A DNA stretch of 64,000 nt from G965205255 sp965205255 (GTDB lineage Bacteria > Pseudomonadota > Gammaproteobacteria > Pseudomonadales > Endozoicomonadaceae). Both the position numbers and the translations under genes were made by a program. The notes beneath the pieces are model-generated. The model was given only the letters and a program-made list of their open reading frames with translations. It was not told the DNA's origin and searched no databases. The stretch lies in contig OZ242051.1 of assembly GCA_965205255.1 (NCBI GenBank), forward strand, positions 372,001-436,000, in the 5' to 3' direction. Shown piece by piece: positions 46,401 through 58,500 of this stretch (positions are counted from its first letter, which is position 1; every line of letters starts with the position of its first letter).

Positions 46401-49400
46401 ACCCCGGTCTGATACGCCGATAACTGCCCCAGAGTATTGTAGGTATAGGCGGTTTTCACCGGCCCTTTCACCAACTGAATAAGCCGACCGGCAAGATCAT
46501 AAGTAAAGTTTTCCAAAGACTTGCCCTGACGATCCACACGGCTCAACTGTCCCAGATCATCATAATGATACAACGCCTGTTGCTGTCCCTGACGGGTGAC
46601 ACTGACCGGACGGCCGGCCTGCGTATACTGGTAATCTTCCGTAAAAGCAGGCAGAGTATCGCCGGCTATGGCACCGGTGGTATGGGTAGATAACTGCAAT
46701 AATCGGCCGTTATCCGCATACTGGTAATCCGTTGTTCCGGTTTTATCCTGACGGCTGATCAATGCATTAGTGACCATATCATAAGACAAAGTAACTTTGT
46801 CCTCCGGATGATCAACCACCGATTGCGTCACCACCTCGCCCCAGTCATTATACGTATAATGCATATGCGCACTATTGGGTGTTATATAATCTGTGAGCTC
46901 ACCCACTTTGTTATACGTATAGTGCCAACTATGCCCCAAAACATCCGTGCTTTTGATCAGCTCGTTAAAAGCATTATATTCACGTTGTCCCAGTGTGACA
47001 TCCTTGCCAGAGGTGGCATTACCGACACTAATCAGATTATTGTTACTGTCATAGTGATAGGTTTGCACAGCCCCATTGGGTAGTGTTTTGCTGATCGCTC
47101 TGCCTTTTGCATCATAAGCGAAATGCGTCACATGACCGTCAGTATCCGTTGCTACTAACACCTGATGCGCTGCATTATAGGTGGCATAACCGACGTTATA
47201 CCAAGCTTTTGCCGTAATAGCCTGACGCAACCAGCCTTGCAACCAGACAGTGTCAAAGGGTTTCCCGGCAGCAATATCGCTGGAAAGATGCGCCTGAAGC
47301 TCACTTTTCAGGTCACCGGTATAAAGTGGTTGCCCCTTATCATTGCTGATGGCTGGATCCAGACTGAACAGATAAGTGGCTACTTTGTCCCCGCGGGCAT
47401 CGGTCTGGCTGACGGATAAATGCCGCGCTTGGCAGGCATGTGCAACACCATTGACCGTACACAGACTCGCACCACTGACTGTGGCATCCACCGGTAACAG
47501 CGCATAGCTGTAACTGCGCCGTGTCAGAGCATCCACCCCAACAACACCGGCCTGACCTCTGAAATTGGACTTGCCAATGAAACGCCCTAAGGCATCATAA
47601 TGGTAAGTGGTTATAAAACGTTGTAGCTTACCCACTTCATTGGTGTCATACGCTGTCGTTTGAGCAATCTTTCCATCGGCATTATAGGTTTGTGATGACA
47701 CTGTATCCCAGCTACCCGGTACCGCCTTACCCTGACTGTTCACCTGTTCAGCCTGTGTCGTTAATGCCCGTCCTGCACCATCATACGTCTTTCGAACTTG
47801 ATAACCATTAGGCGCGGTTACCGTCACACTGTTACCACCGGCATCAGACTGATAGGCATAACTTACAACTAACTGATGACTGGTACCGTAATCAGCCACT
47901 ACTTTGATGACCCGTCCCAGGGCATCATATGCATAGGCCGTTTTATTGCCCAGCGCATCCACACTCATCAGCGTCTGCCCTGTTACCATGCTGGTGTAGG
48001 TCTTAACCACAGGCGTTGTAATACCACCTGTTACCGCCGTTATCTGTGCACTTTTAATGTTGACTGGGAATTGTTTACCCCATAATGTCAGCTGCTGATT
48101 ATCGCTATAGGTAATCGACTTACTAAGCGAATCAGCCGTGCTCGCTACATTAGTCAGCACCATTGCACTTGGCATACCGTAATCAGGTTGCGTTTGCAGG
48201 TGATGAAAAGTGAATGACTCGGTTAGTCCGGCTGTCCATACGTCGGGGGTTTTCTGATACAGCGTACTGCTGCTGGCAGGCAGAGTCACCCCTACCGGCA
48301 TGGCTTTATCTTTTGAAGGCAATGTCTGCCAGCTAATCTTTGTTTGGGTTGGTAGTACTGCCGGGGTGCCCGGTAACGTCGCCGGTGTCGTCGTCTGCGT
48401 GATGATATTGTTCACAAACCCATTGGCATCGGCCGGCGCATACTGATTCGTGATGATGGTGCCATCTTCTTTTGTGGTTTTTAACACGTTGCCCTGATTA
48501 TCATACTCATAGCTACTGCTGTGCTCTACCGGCGCCAGAGTCTGTCCACCCAACCCCTGCGTATCGACGGAGGTAGCCCCGTAAGCCTTAGTGGTAATCT
48601 TTGTAGCCAAAGAGTAGTTGGCTGGCAGTGAACTTATCGTACTGTTCAGCCAGTTAGGATACTGGTAATCCACCTCACTGATCAGCTTATGTGAACCCGG
48701 TGAATAAAGCTTCTGCTTCAAAATGAGATGATACTTATTGTACGTGGTGATAGCACTTGACCCGTCATTATTTGTTACCTGGGTCTGGTAGGTATAATTA
48801 TCCGGACGCATATACAAGTTATCAACATCGTGCTGGTACACAATGCCTGCCGCATAACCTGAAAAATTGTGCCCGTTACCCAGCCCGTAGGTATAATCTG
48901 TCCTTAGCATCGGCTGATTAAATCCGGGCGTAACGAAATGAGACTTGACTACATGCAATTGTAAAACAGGGCCGCCTGTCGGAACAGGGATAGTCGTATA
49001 TTGCAATACTTCACTTGCACCTGTTGAATAATTAATATTGGATATTAACCCGGAAACCCCAGATATTTCAGCATACTTGAAGGCTACCTGTGTTTTACCA
49101 TCTGCAAAAAGAATATTTTGCAGATCAGCATTGCTAATAACCACTTTCACTGTATTCATACTGCCATCAGCTTGCAAGCTGTGTACTTGTATTCCGGTAT
49201 TAGCATAGTCAACGTTTAGTAACGTTTTACCACTGTCATCAGTGATCGACCCAAGAAGGACGGCGGTTTGTACCCCGGTATAGTGGAAATACAGGCTATC
49301 ACCCCGAGCATTTTCCAATCGCACCACATTCCCGTCACTGTTAAAGAACTCTTCACTACCATCTTTATGGGTCACGATCAGCAGATATTTGCCGGAAGGA

Positions 49401-49945
49401 TCACCTCGCAAATGCACCGTGTCTAATTTATGGTACTTAATAGACGGTATATTACTCGACCATGTGAGCATATAATTGCCGCCTGTCGACAATTGCAACA
49501 TCTTTGTCTCTTTATCATAATGAGATAAAGTACCGCTCCAACCAAAACCATAACCACTATTTCTCTGACTACTACTACTGTAATGAAGGCCGTAGTTATA
49601 ATTAGGACCAAAACCACCATTGCCATAGACTTTACCCAAAGAGGTATTAAAACTATACGCCCCCGTTCTTCCATCAACACTGCCGCTGTACATAGAAGAA
49701 AAATTAAAGGCATTACTGGTAATCGTACTTTGTCCACCTGCTGTGTGGCCTGCAGTAAAAGCTTTATTATTGCCTGAGTTTGATGAAGGTGAGTGCTTGG
49801 ACTCCCCCTCCTTCCGGTGCTCATCTGAGCCGTGAAGCCCGTGTGCAATCTGATGAATTTGATCGGCCATCACATACTGCGAGGACAGCAGCATAGATAA
49901 TAAAGTAAAGATTATCAATATTGATCTATTTGTTTTTTTAAACAT
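43481..49945 (-). CDS. RHS4: exported RHS-Hint polymorphic toxin
   Basis: 2154 residues from the ATG at 49945 (a TTG at 49948 is also possible). The cage and core share private changes with RHS5 ('FRGQAGVVGVDAL', 'YQVRKTYDGAGRALTT'), so these two backbones are the closest pair. The Hint domain runs from C1698 to N1971 with two hexamers. It shows 'SACFTGKTLVATATANAHG' and 'IQLDEYVLTG', a Gly-to-Asp change also in RHS5. The 183-residue tip (1972-2154) has its own variable first part ('NNLTHEIHTLTSSYKTDN') and a changed middle ('MSKNPDVLVRDSVSN'). It ends 'PDFLIDVKPSM'. The upstream partner gene lies 50157-51710. Confidence 0.88.
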   Translation of the reverse strand: MFKKTNRSILIIFTLLSMLLSSQYVMADQIHQIAHGLHGSDEHRKEGESKHSPSSNSGNNKAFTAGHTAGGQSTITSNAFNFSSMYSGSVDGRTGAYSFNTSLGKVYGNGGFGPNYNYGLHYSSSSQRNSGYGFGWSGTLSHYDKETKMLQLSTGGNYMLTWSSNIPSIKYHKLDTVHLRGDPSGKYLLIVTHKDGSEEFFNSDGNVVRLENARGDSLYFHYTGVQTAVLLGSITDDSGKTLLNVDYANTGIQVHSLQADGSMNTVKVVISNADLQNILFADGKTQVAFKYAEISGVSGLISNINYSTGASEVLQYTTIPVPTGGPVLQLHVVKSHFVTPGFNQPMLRTDYTYGLGNGHNFSGYAAGIVYQHDVDNLYMRPDNYTYQTQVTNNDGSSAITTYNKYHLILKQKLYSPGSHKLISEVDYQYPNWLNSTISSLPANYSLATKITTKAYGATSVDTQGLGGQTLAPVEHSSSYEYDNQGNVLKTTKEDGTIITNQYAPADANGFVNNIITQTTTPATLPGTPAVLPTQTKISWQTLPSKDKAMPVGVTLPASSSTLYQKTPDVWTAGLTESFTFHHLQTQPDYGMPSAMVLTNVASTADSLSKSITYSDNQQLTLWGKQFPVNIKSAQITAVTGGITTPVVKTYTSMVTGQTLMSVDALGNKTAYAYDALGRVIKVVADYGTSHQLVVSYAYQSDAGGNSVTVTAPNGYQVRKTYDGAGRALTTQAEQVNSQGKAVPGSWDTVSSQTYNADGKIAQTTAYDTNEVGKLQRFITTYHYDALGRFIGKSNFRGQAGVVGVDALTRRSYSYALLPVDATVSGASLCTVNGVAHACQARHLSVSQTDARGDKVATYLFSLDPAISNDKGQPLYTGDLKSELQAHLSSDIAAGKPFDTVWLQGWLRQAITAKAWYNVGYATYNAAHQVLVATDTDGHVTHFAYDAKGRAISKTLPNGAVQTYHYDSNNNLISVGNATSGKDVTLGQREYNAFNELIKSTDVLGHSWHYTYNKVGELTDYITPNSAHMHYTYNDWGEVVTQSVVDHPEDKVTLSYDMVTNALISRQDKTGTTDYQYADNGRLLQLSTHTTGAIAGDTLPAFTEDYQYTQAGRPVSVTRQGQQQALYHYDDLGQLSRVDRQGKSLENFTYDLAGRLIQLVKGPVKTAYTYNTLGQLSAYQTGVMQNNHLNQVADYQFHYLQDGDLTSRVRSSGGISTTEQYQYDSINNLLNYTCNGSLCPKDNIGNTIKDQHYTFDEWNNIKTVATDVLSAKGPQTNTTTYHFDSTDPIQLRNYTNSNSAYGQSATLRYDNDGNITTNEHNQFITYTPFDQMASVNTKQGTVRYLYNGAHVQVKESAPGQAPLYFEYGAAGLSALEQGGKTTTVLYGAGRIGEITPDGTTHYTITDQSGSVLSEAMVDSAGKVSLGDSRLYTPYGIEGRAGSASKTESGKVTPLLEQNLWGFDGELKDPASGYQFLGQGYHRAYNPVMRRFMSMDSASPFGKGGFNGYIFAKNNPVMYGDPSGHMPSWLGWALDIVGEVAGVAMIVGGVITENPGLVALGIGTVTSSSLDIASRIEAKQGHNKAALGLGISAAVVGIATAIGGDVESVGSAAESIYSSASTLSKVAAVTTAVLAITATGTATAAMIMGYTTKGNGQTIDTLSYVAIGTGVGAAIGGFGDSFKTGESAEIGDTEPATSACFTGKTLVATATANAHGITNKPIKDIQLDEYVLTGSVDTKSKHTKQKTSYDSTAITPKTWEEIDFTYYDNYPFKASYADKVISGCKKALNTEGKAVLRCTEHMNLLRPKSIVKLWQQIQQKRGWVPVTIKEFGINNVHGHVTAIKPDTINTTHLEIKQSHKSPAIAIFERHVLEVRTYTFKDLKTGKFNKITATPNHKFYVANKKTFEQIQNVSPKDRLVSATGDQVHVVCESGKENHCGVSYGVKGVPVAVYNLEVYRRHRYFVGEENILVHNICPRRLQAITDALPEGVQQELNNLTHEIHTLTSSYKTDNVDSKIHCIFVFSTSELGNFAIRFFENKWEFTFSYKNPDASFYANDVTRTQYLKALEYIKDNNLDFNMSKNPDVLVRDSVSNSETLAKTARLDSGTDELMHAFFDTPNGKHTHYVMKDFQLDPVSVRKIHENRRPDFLIDVKPSM

Positions 49946-50017
49946 CAAAAAAAATACCTTAATATCTCAAAAAAGCAGTAGCTACAGCTTGCAATTAAAT
50001 ACGCTATAAGGAGGCAA

Positions 50018-50077
50018 CCATAAACCTGTTAAGCTAGAATTATCTACGGTATTGCAGTAACAGAAAGTCGTTTATGG
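50018..50077. other. Structured spacer between the 516-residue gene and RHS4
   Basis: A copy of the nested inverted-repeat element at 40956-41015, with CCATAAAC/GTTTATGG and CTGTTA/TAACAG intact. Confidence 0.4.
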
Positions 50078-50156
50078 CGCCTAGGAAGTGAGTTCAATTT
50101 GTAGTTAGATAACAATTTAGCAACATGGCATAAATGTAGGTTGGAAGCACAACCTA

Positions 50157-51710
50157 TTACGCATCATGACAATACATATTTAAATTTTTTAAATCTTGGG
50201 AGACGTGATTGCCATACAAATCAATCATTTTTACATTGAAATTTAGGTAGGTGATTCCATGGTGTCGTTGACTCTGTTCACTATCAGTAGAACTATCAAA
50301 TAAAACAAATGCAGCGTTACCATCTAACCCATTAATATCGAATGTATAACCATCAGCTATATTTTTTACATGTAGACTGGCTTGCTCTTGTGACGGCACA
50401 ACAAATGTTGCCCAAGTATTAAAACGCTTGACGTATCCCACGTGACCCACATGATCGTCATAAGTACTAGATTGGTAATATTGTTGAACTGGATCACCAC
50501 TGAAAATAAAAGAGTCTCGACCCACTAGAGAGACTGCCCATACATTGTACTCAGGGTTACCAGCAGCCGCTGTTATATCAGCTATATTGTCTTGAATTCC
50601 GTTAATACTCAGTGTGAACTTATAATAACCTGCGCTATCACTGTCAATAGAACTTCCAGTAGAGTATGAGCATGCAGTACTTTCACCTACCTTAACTATC
50701 GGAGCATTAATAGAGTCAATCAAAGCAGGCGCATCCACTTCAGCACCACATGTATCAATTACATTACCGTCACTGGTATAAACCCGGGCACACACACTGA
50801 TTTGAGGGCTGGGTTTTGTTGAGGTAAGATAAGTAACCAGATGATTTTCTGAATCACCCTTATTGCTTTTTTCTTCCTGTTTTGAATGCAAAGAGGCTAA
50901 TGCTAACTGAGTTTGCGGTATCGCTGCATCATATCCGTTGTTTGTATAATTAAGACTCACCCCTCCAAGACCTGAAGGTGTAAAAGGAAGCCCTGTATGC
51001 TTGTTATACAAATGTACCGACTTTTCTAATACAGCCGGTGAAATTGACACTCCACTGTTCACTGTAATTACCAGCGGCGCTTCATTATAAGCATTGGCAT
51101 AAATTTTATAATACCTACCTGTCGCTGTTGTTGGTGTAGTTATCGTGATGCCATTGACTGTCATGCCCTTTGGTAAGGGATAAAGATCTTCTGATGACCA
51201 TACGCTTGGTGAACCAGAACTTTCCGGGCTAGTATTTGAACAATTATTAGTGCCTGAAGTGACCTTGCAGAAATAATCTTTTCCTGATGCAGCGATAGCG
51301 CATTGATTAAAAGCATAGTCTGTCCCCGAAGCATATTTAGTACACGACGGAGAATCATCCGAGCTAACCGCTAGCGTTTTGAAAAAGCTATTCACTGATA
51401 CCGGCGCTGAGAAGATCCTGTCAGATAACGCATTGATAACCAGATAATCGCTATCAGATTTTTGTGTGACGGGAAGCCTGTAAACACCAGAGCAGGTAGT
51501 TTCATTACTATCTGCTTTACATAATTGTTGTCGGTTAACTAAAGAGCTGCCCCGATAATAATCGACTTCATACGTATCACCTTGATTTCCACCGCTAACG
51601 GTCACCCGCCAACCGGCAGCCCCATCAACTGGCACAACAGAGCTGACTTGGACCGCAGCTAGCGCTGAAGAGCACATAAATATAAATGCTATAAATACTG
51701 ATATTTTCAA
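50157..51710 (-). CDS. Secreted 516-residue RHS-array partner protein, copy b
   Basis: 517 residues from TTG at 51710 with AGGT seven bases upstream. Signal peptide and cysteine pattern are as in copy a. The first 380 residues differ at only a few sites. The variable window reads 'VWAVSLVGRDSFIFSGDP', then 'QQYYQSSTYDDHVGHVGYVK'. The C-terminal 60 residues ('GITYLNFNVKMIDLYGNHVS') are conserved again. It sits upstream of RHS4. Function is unrecognised. Confidence 0.85.
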   Translation of the reverse strand: MKISVFIAFIFMCSSALAAVQVSSVVPVDGAAGWRVTVSGGNQGDTYEVDYYRGSSLVNRQQLCKADSNETTCSGVYRLPVTQKSDSDYLVINALSDRIFSAPVSVNSFFKTLAVSSDDSPSCTKYASGTDYAFNQCAIAASGKDYFCKVTSGTNNCSNTSPESSGSPSVWSSEDLYPLPKGMTVNGITITTPTTATGRYYKIYANAYNEAPLVITVNSGVSISPAVLEKSVHLYNKHTGLPFTPSGLGGVSLNYTNNGYDAAIPQTQLALASLHSKQEEKSNKGDSENHLVTYLTSTKPSPQISVCARVYTSDGNVIDTCGAEVDAPALIDSINAPIVKVGESTACSYSTGSSIDSDSAGYYKFTLSINGIQDNIADITAAAGNPEYNVWAVSLVGRDSFIFSGDPVQQYYQSSTYDDHVGHVGYVKRFNTWATFVVPSQEQASLHVKNIADGYTFDINGLDGNAAFVLFDSSTDSEQSQRHHGITYLNFNVKMIDLYGNHVSQDLKNLNMYCHDA

Positions 51711-51822
51711 TGAAATTTACCTGTGTACGAGAGAAATTTTATAAATATGAAAAATTAGTGGTTTGAGCTATGAATTGACATCTTCATTGAGATAATCTTG
51801 GCATTTCACCTACCCCAATATG

Positions 51823-51954
51823 TACGCAATGAAGGCCGCCAACTCATTAGCTACCAAGCTTAAAGAAAACCTACCTTGGTATCAAGCCATAATTTTGTTA
51901 TTGGCGAAGTTTATGCTTTCTCTACTAATTGCGTAATGAGAACCTTTACCAAGT
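51823..51954 (+). pseudogene. IS4-like transposase N-terminal remnant, copy 2
   Basis: It reads AANSLATKLKENLPWYQAII, then LLLAKFMLSLLIA, followed by two stops. It is the best-preserved copy of this piece and shows that the stop in the other copies is secondary. Confidence 0.45.
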
Positions 51955-52044
51955 AGACGAACTTCTCTGGTCTAATGGAACCGGACACTTAAATTAAGAG
52001 GCAATATTTGTTAATCAATAAAGGTGTTCAGTTCCATTAGACCT

Positions 52045-52260
52045 GAACAACGAATTCTGTACATCACTAACTGGATAGAACGACTCAATAAGGAGATTCG
52101 TAAAGTCAGCAGGCACGTTAATTCGTTTCCGAATACTGATTCTGTTTTTAAATATGATTTATATGGTAATTGACCGACTGGAAAGCACAACTTATTCCAG
52201 ATCGGTAACAAACTTTTATCCAGATCAAGAGCATATGAACAATGTTTTTCATCCTGAATA
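52045..52260 (+). pseudogene. IS256-type transposase C-terminal remnant, copy 4 (extra base)
   Basis: The same tail as the other copies, but one additional T near 52145-52150 (TTCTGTTTTTAAATATG) breaks the frame. This confirms that the piece is not maintained as a gene. Confidence 0.7.
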
Positions 52261-52291
52261 AACACAGAGTTATTGGCACTACCACTCTAGT

Positions 52292-52495
52292 TTATTTTTG
52301 GAAAGCAATCTGGCTTATTATCAATGTTTTGCAACAGAGCCTGCTTTCCATAACCGAGGTGTTCTTCCAGTTCAGCGCAAGCATTTTTGCAACCGACAGC
52401 TTCAGTAACAGCCTGCTGAGCTCAACTAAATCATCCTGCGGTTTGACCTGATCTGTGATATGACTGACTAGGTTTTCATCAAGTTCAACAACCAT
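52292..52495 (-). pseudogene. IS256-type transposase N-terminal remnant, copy 4 (frameshifted)
   Basis: It starts MVVELDENLVSHITDQVKPQ, then 'DDLVELSRLLLKLSVAKMLA'. The frameshift is at the same place as in the other copies. It follows the RHS5 stop. Confidence 0.75.
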
Positions 52496-52545
52496 TATTT
52501 ACCCTTCCAAGGAAAAATAAACAATAGCCGTTTACACTATCTTTT

Positions 52546-55500
52546 CTACATGCTCGGTTTTACATCAATAAAGAAATCTGGAGTTTTCCCATAGCTCTTT
52601 ATTCTGATCGATACTGGGTCTAATTGAAAATCCTTCATAACATGATGTGTATGTTTTCCATTTGGTGTATCAAAAAATGCATGCATCAACTCATCTGTTC
52701 CTGATTTCAATCCATTAGTTTTCGTTTCTGTTTCCTCATTCAGAACAAGTCTTCTAATTAACACATCAGGATTTTGAGTTATGTTAATATCTAGGTTATT
52801 GTCTTTTATATATTCTAATGCCTTTAAATACTGCATTCTTGTAACATCATTTGCATGAAAACTAGCACCAGGGTTCTTAAATGAAGCTAAAAACTCCCAT
52901 TTATTCTCATAAAATTCAATCTCAAAAGTAGACTCTTTTTCCCTCCGGTGTAATTCAGATGAAACGGATATGGATATTATTTTATCCTTACTACCGTTTG
53001 TGGATATTTCATGCGTAAAATCATCTAGTTCTTGTTGTGCACCTTCAGGGAGAGCATCAGTAATCGCCTGTAGTCTGCGAGGACAAATATTATGAACCAG
53101 TATATTCTCTTTTCCTACAAAATACCTGTGCCGTCGATAGACTTCTAGGTTATACACCGCTACAGGCACTCCCTTAACGCCATAACTCACCCCACAGTGA
53201 TTTTCCTTTCCTGACTCACACACTACATGCACCTGATCACCAGTAGCACTCACTAACCGATCTTTAGGGGACACATTCTGTATTTGTTCAAATTTCTTTT
53301 TATTGGCCACATAAAACTTATGGTTAGGCGTGGCAGTGATTTTGTTGAATTTGCCAGTTTTCAGATCTTTAAAGGTATACGTGCGCACCTCCAGTACATG
53401 CCGCTCAAAGGTGGCAATGGCAGGACTTTTATGGATCTGCTTAATTTCTAAATGGGTCGTATTGATTGTATCGGGTTTAATGGCTGTGACATGCCCATAC
53501 ACATTATTGATTCCAAATTCCTTAATCGTTACCGGCACCCAGCCTTGTTTTTGTTGTATCTGCTGCCACAGCTTAACTATTGATTTAGGCCTAAGCAGGT
53601 TCATATGCTCGGTACAGCGCAAAACAGCTTTTCCCTCAGTGTTAAAAGCTTTCTTACAGCCAGAAATTACTTTATCAGCATATGAGGCTTTAAAGGGGTA
53701 GTTATCATAATAAGTAAAGTCTATTTCTTCCCAGGTTTTAGGGGTAATGGCCGCGGAGTCATAGGATGTTTTTTGTTTGGTATGTTTACTTTTAGTATCC
53801 ACACTGCCTGTTAATATATATTCATCTAACTGAATATCTTTAATTGGTTTATTTGTAATTCCATGAGTATTTGCGGTTGCAGTAGCAACAAGAGTCTTAC
53901 CTGTAAAACAAGCTGAGGTTGCAGGCTCAGTATCACCTATTTCTGCTGACTCTCCTGTCTTGAAGCTATCACCAAAACCACCTATTGCGGCACCGACTCC
54001 TGTTCCAATCGCCACATAACTTAAGGTATCAATGGTTTGACCATTACCTTTTGTGGCATAACCCATAATCGTCGCCGCAGTGGCTGTACCTGTTGCGGTG
54101 ATGGCCAGTACTGCTGTCGTAACCGCAGCCACCTTACTTAGTGTACTGGCTGAGGAATAAATACTCTCAGCAGCAGAACCTACCGACTCAACATCACCGC
54201 CGATAGCTGTTGCAATTCCCACAACGGCTGCACTGATACCCAATCCCAGAGCTGCCTTATTATGCCCCTGTTTAGCTTCTATACGAGAAGCAATATCAAG
54301 CGAAGATGATGTAACCGTACCAATACCGAGTGCGACCAGCCCAGGATTTTCTGTGATGACTCCACCAACGATCATAGCCACACCGGCAACCTCACCTACA
54401 ATATCCAAGGCCCATCCCAGCCAGGACGGCATATGCCCGGACGGATCTCCATACATCACCGGATTATTCTTCGCAAAGATATAGCCGTTAAACCCGCCTT
54501 TTCCGAACGGTGAGGCACTGTCCATGCTCATAAAACGTCGCATCACCGGATTATAGGCACGGTGATATCCCTGCCCTAAAAACTGGTAACCGCTGGCCGG
54601 ATCTTTCAACTCACCATCAAAGCCCCAGAGGTTCTGCTCTAACAGTGGCGTGACTTTCCCTGACTCCGTTTTGGACGCACTACCTGCACGTCCTTCGATC
54701 CCGTATGGCGTATACAGGCGTGAATCCCCCAAGCTTACTTTGCCCGCCGAATCAACCATTGCCTCACTCAGCACACTGCCACTTTGGTCGGTGATCGTAT
54801 AATGGGTGGTGCCATCTGGGGTAATTTCACCAATACGTCCGGCTCCATACAATACGGTCGTAGTCTTACCTCCCTGCTCCAGCGCACTGAGCCCTGCAGC
54901 ACCATATTCAAAATATAACGGCGCCTGACCCGGAGCACTCTCTTTCACCTGAACATGAGCACCGTTATACAGATAACGGACGGTGCCTTGTTTAGTTTTG
55001 ACACTGGCCATCTGATCAAAAGGGGTATAAGTAATAAACTGGTTGTGTTCGTTAGTGGTAATATTTCCGTCGTTATCATAGCGCAAAGTGGCACTCTGTC
55101 CGTAGGCAGAGTTACTGTTCGTATAATTGCGCAACTGTATGGGGTCTGTGCTGTCAAAGTGATAGGTGGTAGTGTTGGTCTGTGGTCCCTTCGCACTCAG
55201 CACATCCGTGGCTACTGTTTTAATGTTGTTCCATTCATCAAACGTATAATGCTGATCCTTAATGGTATTGCCTATATTATCCTTCGGACACAGTGAGCCG
55301 TTGCAGGTATAGTTCAGCAGATTGTTGATACTGTCATATTGATACTGCTCTGTGGTACTTGTTCCACCTGAAGAACGCACTCTTGAGGTCAGATCACCGT
55401 CCTGCAAATAATGGAACTGATAGTCCGCCACCTGGTTCAGATGATTATTCTGCATTACCCCGGTCTGATACGCCGATAACTGCCCCAGAGTATTGTAGGT

Positions 55501-58500
55501 ATAGGCGGTTTTCACCGGCCCTTTCACCAACTGAATAAGCCGACCGGCAAGATCATAAGTAAAGTTTTCCAAAGACTTGCCCTGACGATCCACACGGCTC
55601 AACTGTCCCAGATCATCATAATGATACAACGCCTGTTGCTGTCCCTGACGGGTGACACTGACCGGACGGCCGGCCTGCGTATACTGGTAATCTTCCGTAA
55701 AAGCAGGCAGAGTATCGCCGGCTATGGCACCGGTGGTATGGGTAGATAACTGCAATAATCGGCCGTTATCCGCATACTGGTAATCCGTTGTTCCGGTTTT
55801 ATCCTGACGGCTGATCAATGCATTAGTGACCATATCATAAGACAAAGTAACTTTGTCCTCCGGATGATCAACCACCGATTGCGTCACCACCTCGCCCCAG
55901 TCATTATACGTATAATGCATATGCGCACTATTGGGTGTTATATAATCTGTGAGCTCACCCACTTTGTTATACGTATAGTGCCAACTATGCCCCAAAACAT
56001 CCGTGCTTTTGATCAGCTCGTTAAAAGCATTATATTCACGTTGTCCCAGTGTGACATCCTTGCCAGAGGTGGCATTACCGACACTAATCAGATTATTGTT
56101 ACTGTCATAGTGATAGGTTTGCACAGCCCCATTGGGTAGTGTTTTGCTGATCGCTCTGCCTTTTGCATCATAAGCGAAATGCGTCACATGACCGTCAGTA
56201 TCCGTTGCTACTAACACCTGATGCGCTGCATTATAGGTGGCATAACCGACGTTATACCAAGCTTTTGCCGTAATAGCCTGACGCAACCAGCCTTGCAACC
56301 AGACAGTGTCAAAGGGTTTCCCGGCAGCAATATCGCTGGAAAGATGCGCCTGAAGCTCACTTTTCAGGTCACCGGTATAAAGTGGTTGCCCCTTATCATT
56401 GCTGATGGCTGGATCCAGACTGAACAGATAAGTGGCTACTTTGTCCCCGCGGGCATCGGTCTGGCTGACGGATAAATGCCGCGCTTGGCAGGCATGTGCA
56501 ACACCATTGACCGTACACAGACTCGCACCACTGACTGTGGCATCCACCGGTAACAGCGCATAGCTGTAACTGCGCCGTGTCAGAGCATCCACCCCAACAA
56601 CACCGGCCTGACCTCTGAAATTGGACTTGCCAATGAAACGCCCTAAGGCATCATAATGGTAAGTGGTTATAAAACGTTGTAGCTTACCCACTTCATTGGT
56701 GTCATACGCTGTCGTTTGAGCAATCTTTCCATCGGCATTATAGGTTTGTGATGACACTGTATCCCAGCTACCCGGTACCGCCTTACCCTGACTGTTCACC
56801 TGTTCAGCCTGTGTCGTTAATGCCCGTCCTGCACCATCATACGTCTTTCGAACTTGATAACCATTAGGCGCGGTTACCGTCACACTGTTACCACCCGCAT
56901 CAGACTGATAGGCATAACTTACAACTAACTGATGACTGGTACCGTAATCAGCCACTACTTTGATGACCCGTCCCAGGGCATCATATGCATAGGCCGTTTT
57001 ATTGCCCAGCGCATCCACACTCATCAGCGTCTGCCCTGTTACCATGCTGGTGTAGGTCTTAACCACAGGCGTTGTAATACCACCTGTTACCGCCGTTATC
57101 TGTGCACTTTTAATGTTGACTGGGAATTGTTTACCCCATAATGTCAGCTGCTGATTATCGCTATAGGTAATCGACTTACTAAGCGAATCAGCCGTGCTCG
57201 CTACATTAGTCAGCACCATTGCACTTGGCATACCGTAATCAGGTTGCGTTTGCAGGTGATGAAAAGTGAATGACTCGGTTAGTCCGGCTGTCCATACGTC
57301 GGGGGTTTTCTGATACAGCGTACTGCTGCTGGCAGGCAGAGTCACCCCTACCGGCATGGCTTTATCTTTTGAAGGCAATGTCTGCCAGCTAATCTTTGTT
57401 TGGGTTGGTAGTACTGCCGGGGTGCCCGGTAACGTCGCCGGTGTCGTCGTCTGCGTGATGATATTGTTCACAAACCCATTGGCATCGGCCGGCGCATACT
57501 GATTCGTGATGATGGTGCCATCTTCTTTTGTGGTTTTTAACACGTTGCCCTGATTATCATACTCATAGCTACTGCTGTGCTCTACCGGCGCCAGAGTCTG
57601 TCCACCCAACCCCTGCGTATCGACGGAGGTAGCCCCGTAAGCCTTAGTGGTAATCTTTGTAGCCAAAGAGTAGTTGGCTGGCAGTGAACTTATCGTACTG
57701 TTCAGCCAGTTAGGATACTGGTAATCCACCTCACTGATCAGCTTATGTGAACCCGGTGAATAAAGCTTCTGCTTCAAAATGAGATGATACTTATTGTACG
57801 TGGTGATAGCACTTGACCCGTCATTATTTGTTACCTGGGTCTGGTAGGTATAATTATCCGGACGCATATACAAGTTATCAACATCGTGCTGGTACACAAT
57901 GCCTGCCGCATAACCTGAAAAATTGTGCCCGTTACCCAGCCCGTAGGTATAATCTGTCCTTAGCATCGGCTGATTAAATCCGGGCGTAACGAAATGAGAC
58001 TTGACTACATGCAATTGTAAAACAGGGCCGCCTGTCGGAACAGGGATAGTCGTATATTGCAATACTTCACTTGCACCTGTTGAATAATTAATATTGGATA
58101 TTAACCCGGAAACCCCAGATATTTCAGCATACTTGAAGGCTACCTGTGTTTTACCATCTGCAAAAAGAATATTTTGCAGATCAGCATTGCTAATAACCAC
58201 TTTCACTGTATTCATACTGCCATCAGCTTGCAAGCTGTGTACTTGTATTCCGGTATTAGCATAGTCAACGTTTAGTAACGTTTTACCACTGTCATCAGTG
58301 ATCGACCCAAGAAGGACGGCGGTTTGTACCCCGGTATAGTGGAAATACAGGCTATCACCCCGAGCATTTTCCAATCGCACCACATTCCCGTCACTGTTAA
58401 AGAACTCTTCACTACCATCTTTATGGGTCACGATCAGCAGATATTTGCCGGAAGGATCACCTCGCAAATGCACCGTGTCTAATTTATGGTACTTAATAGA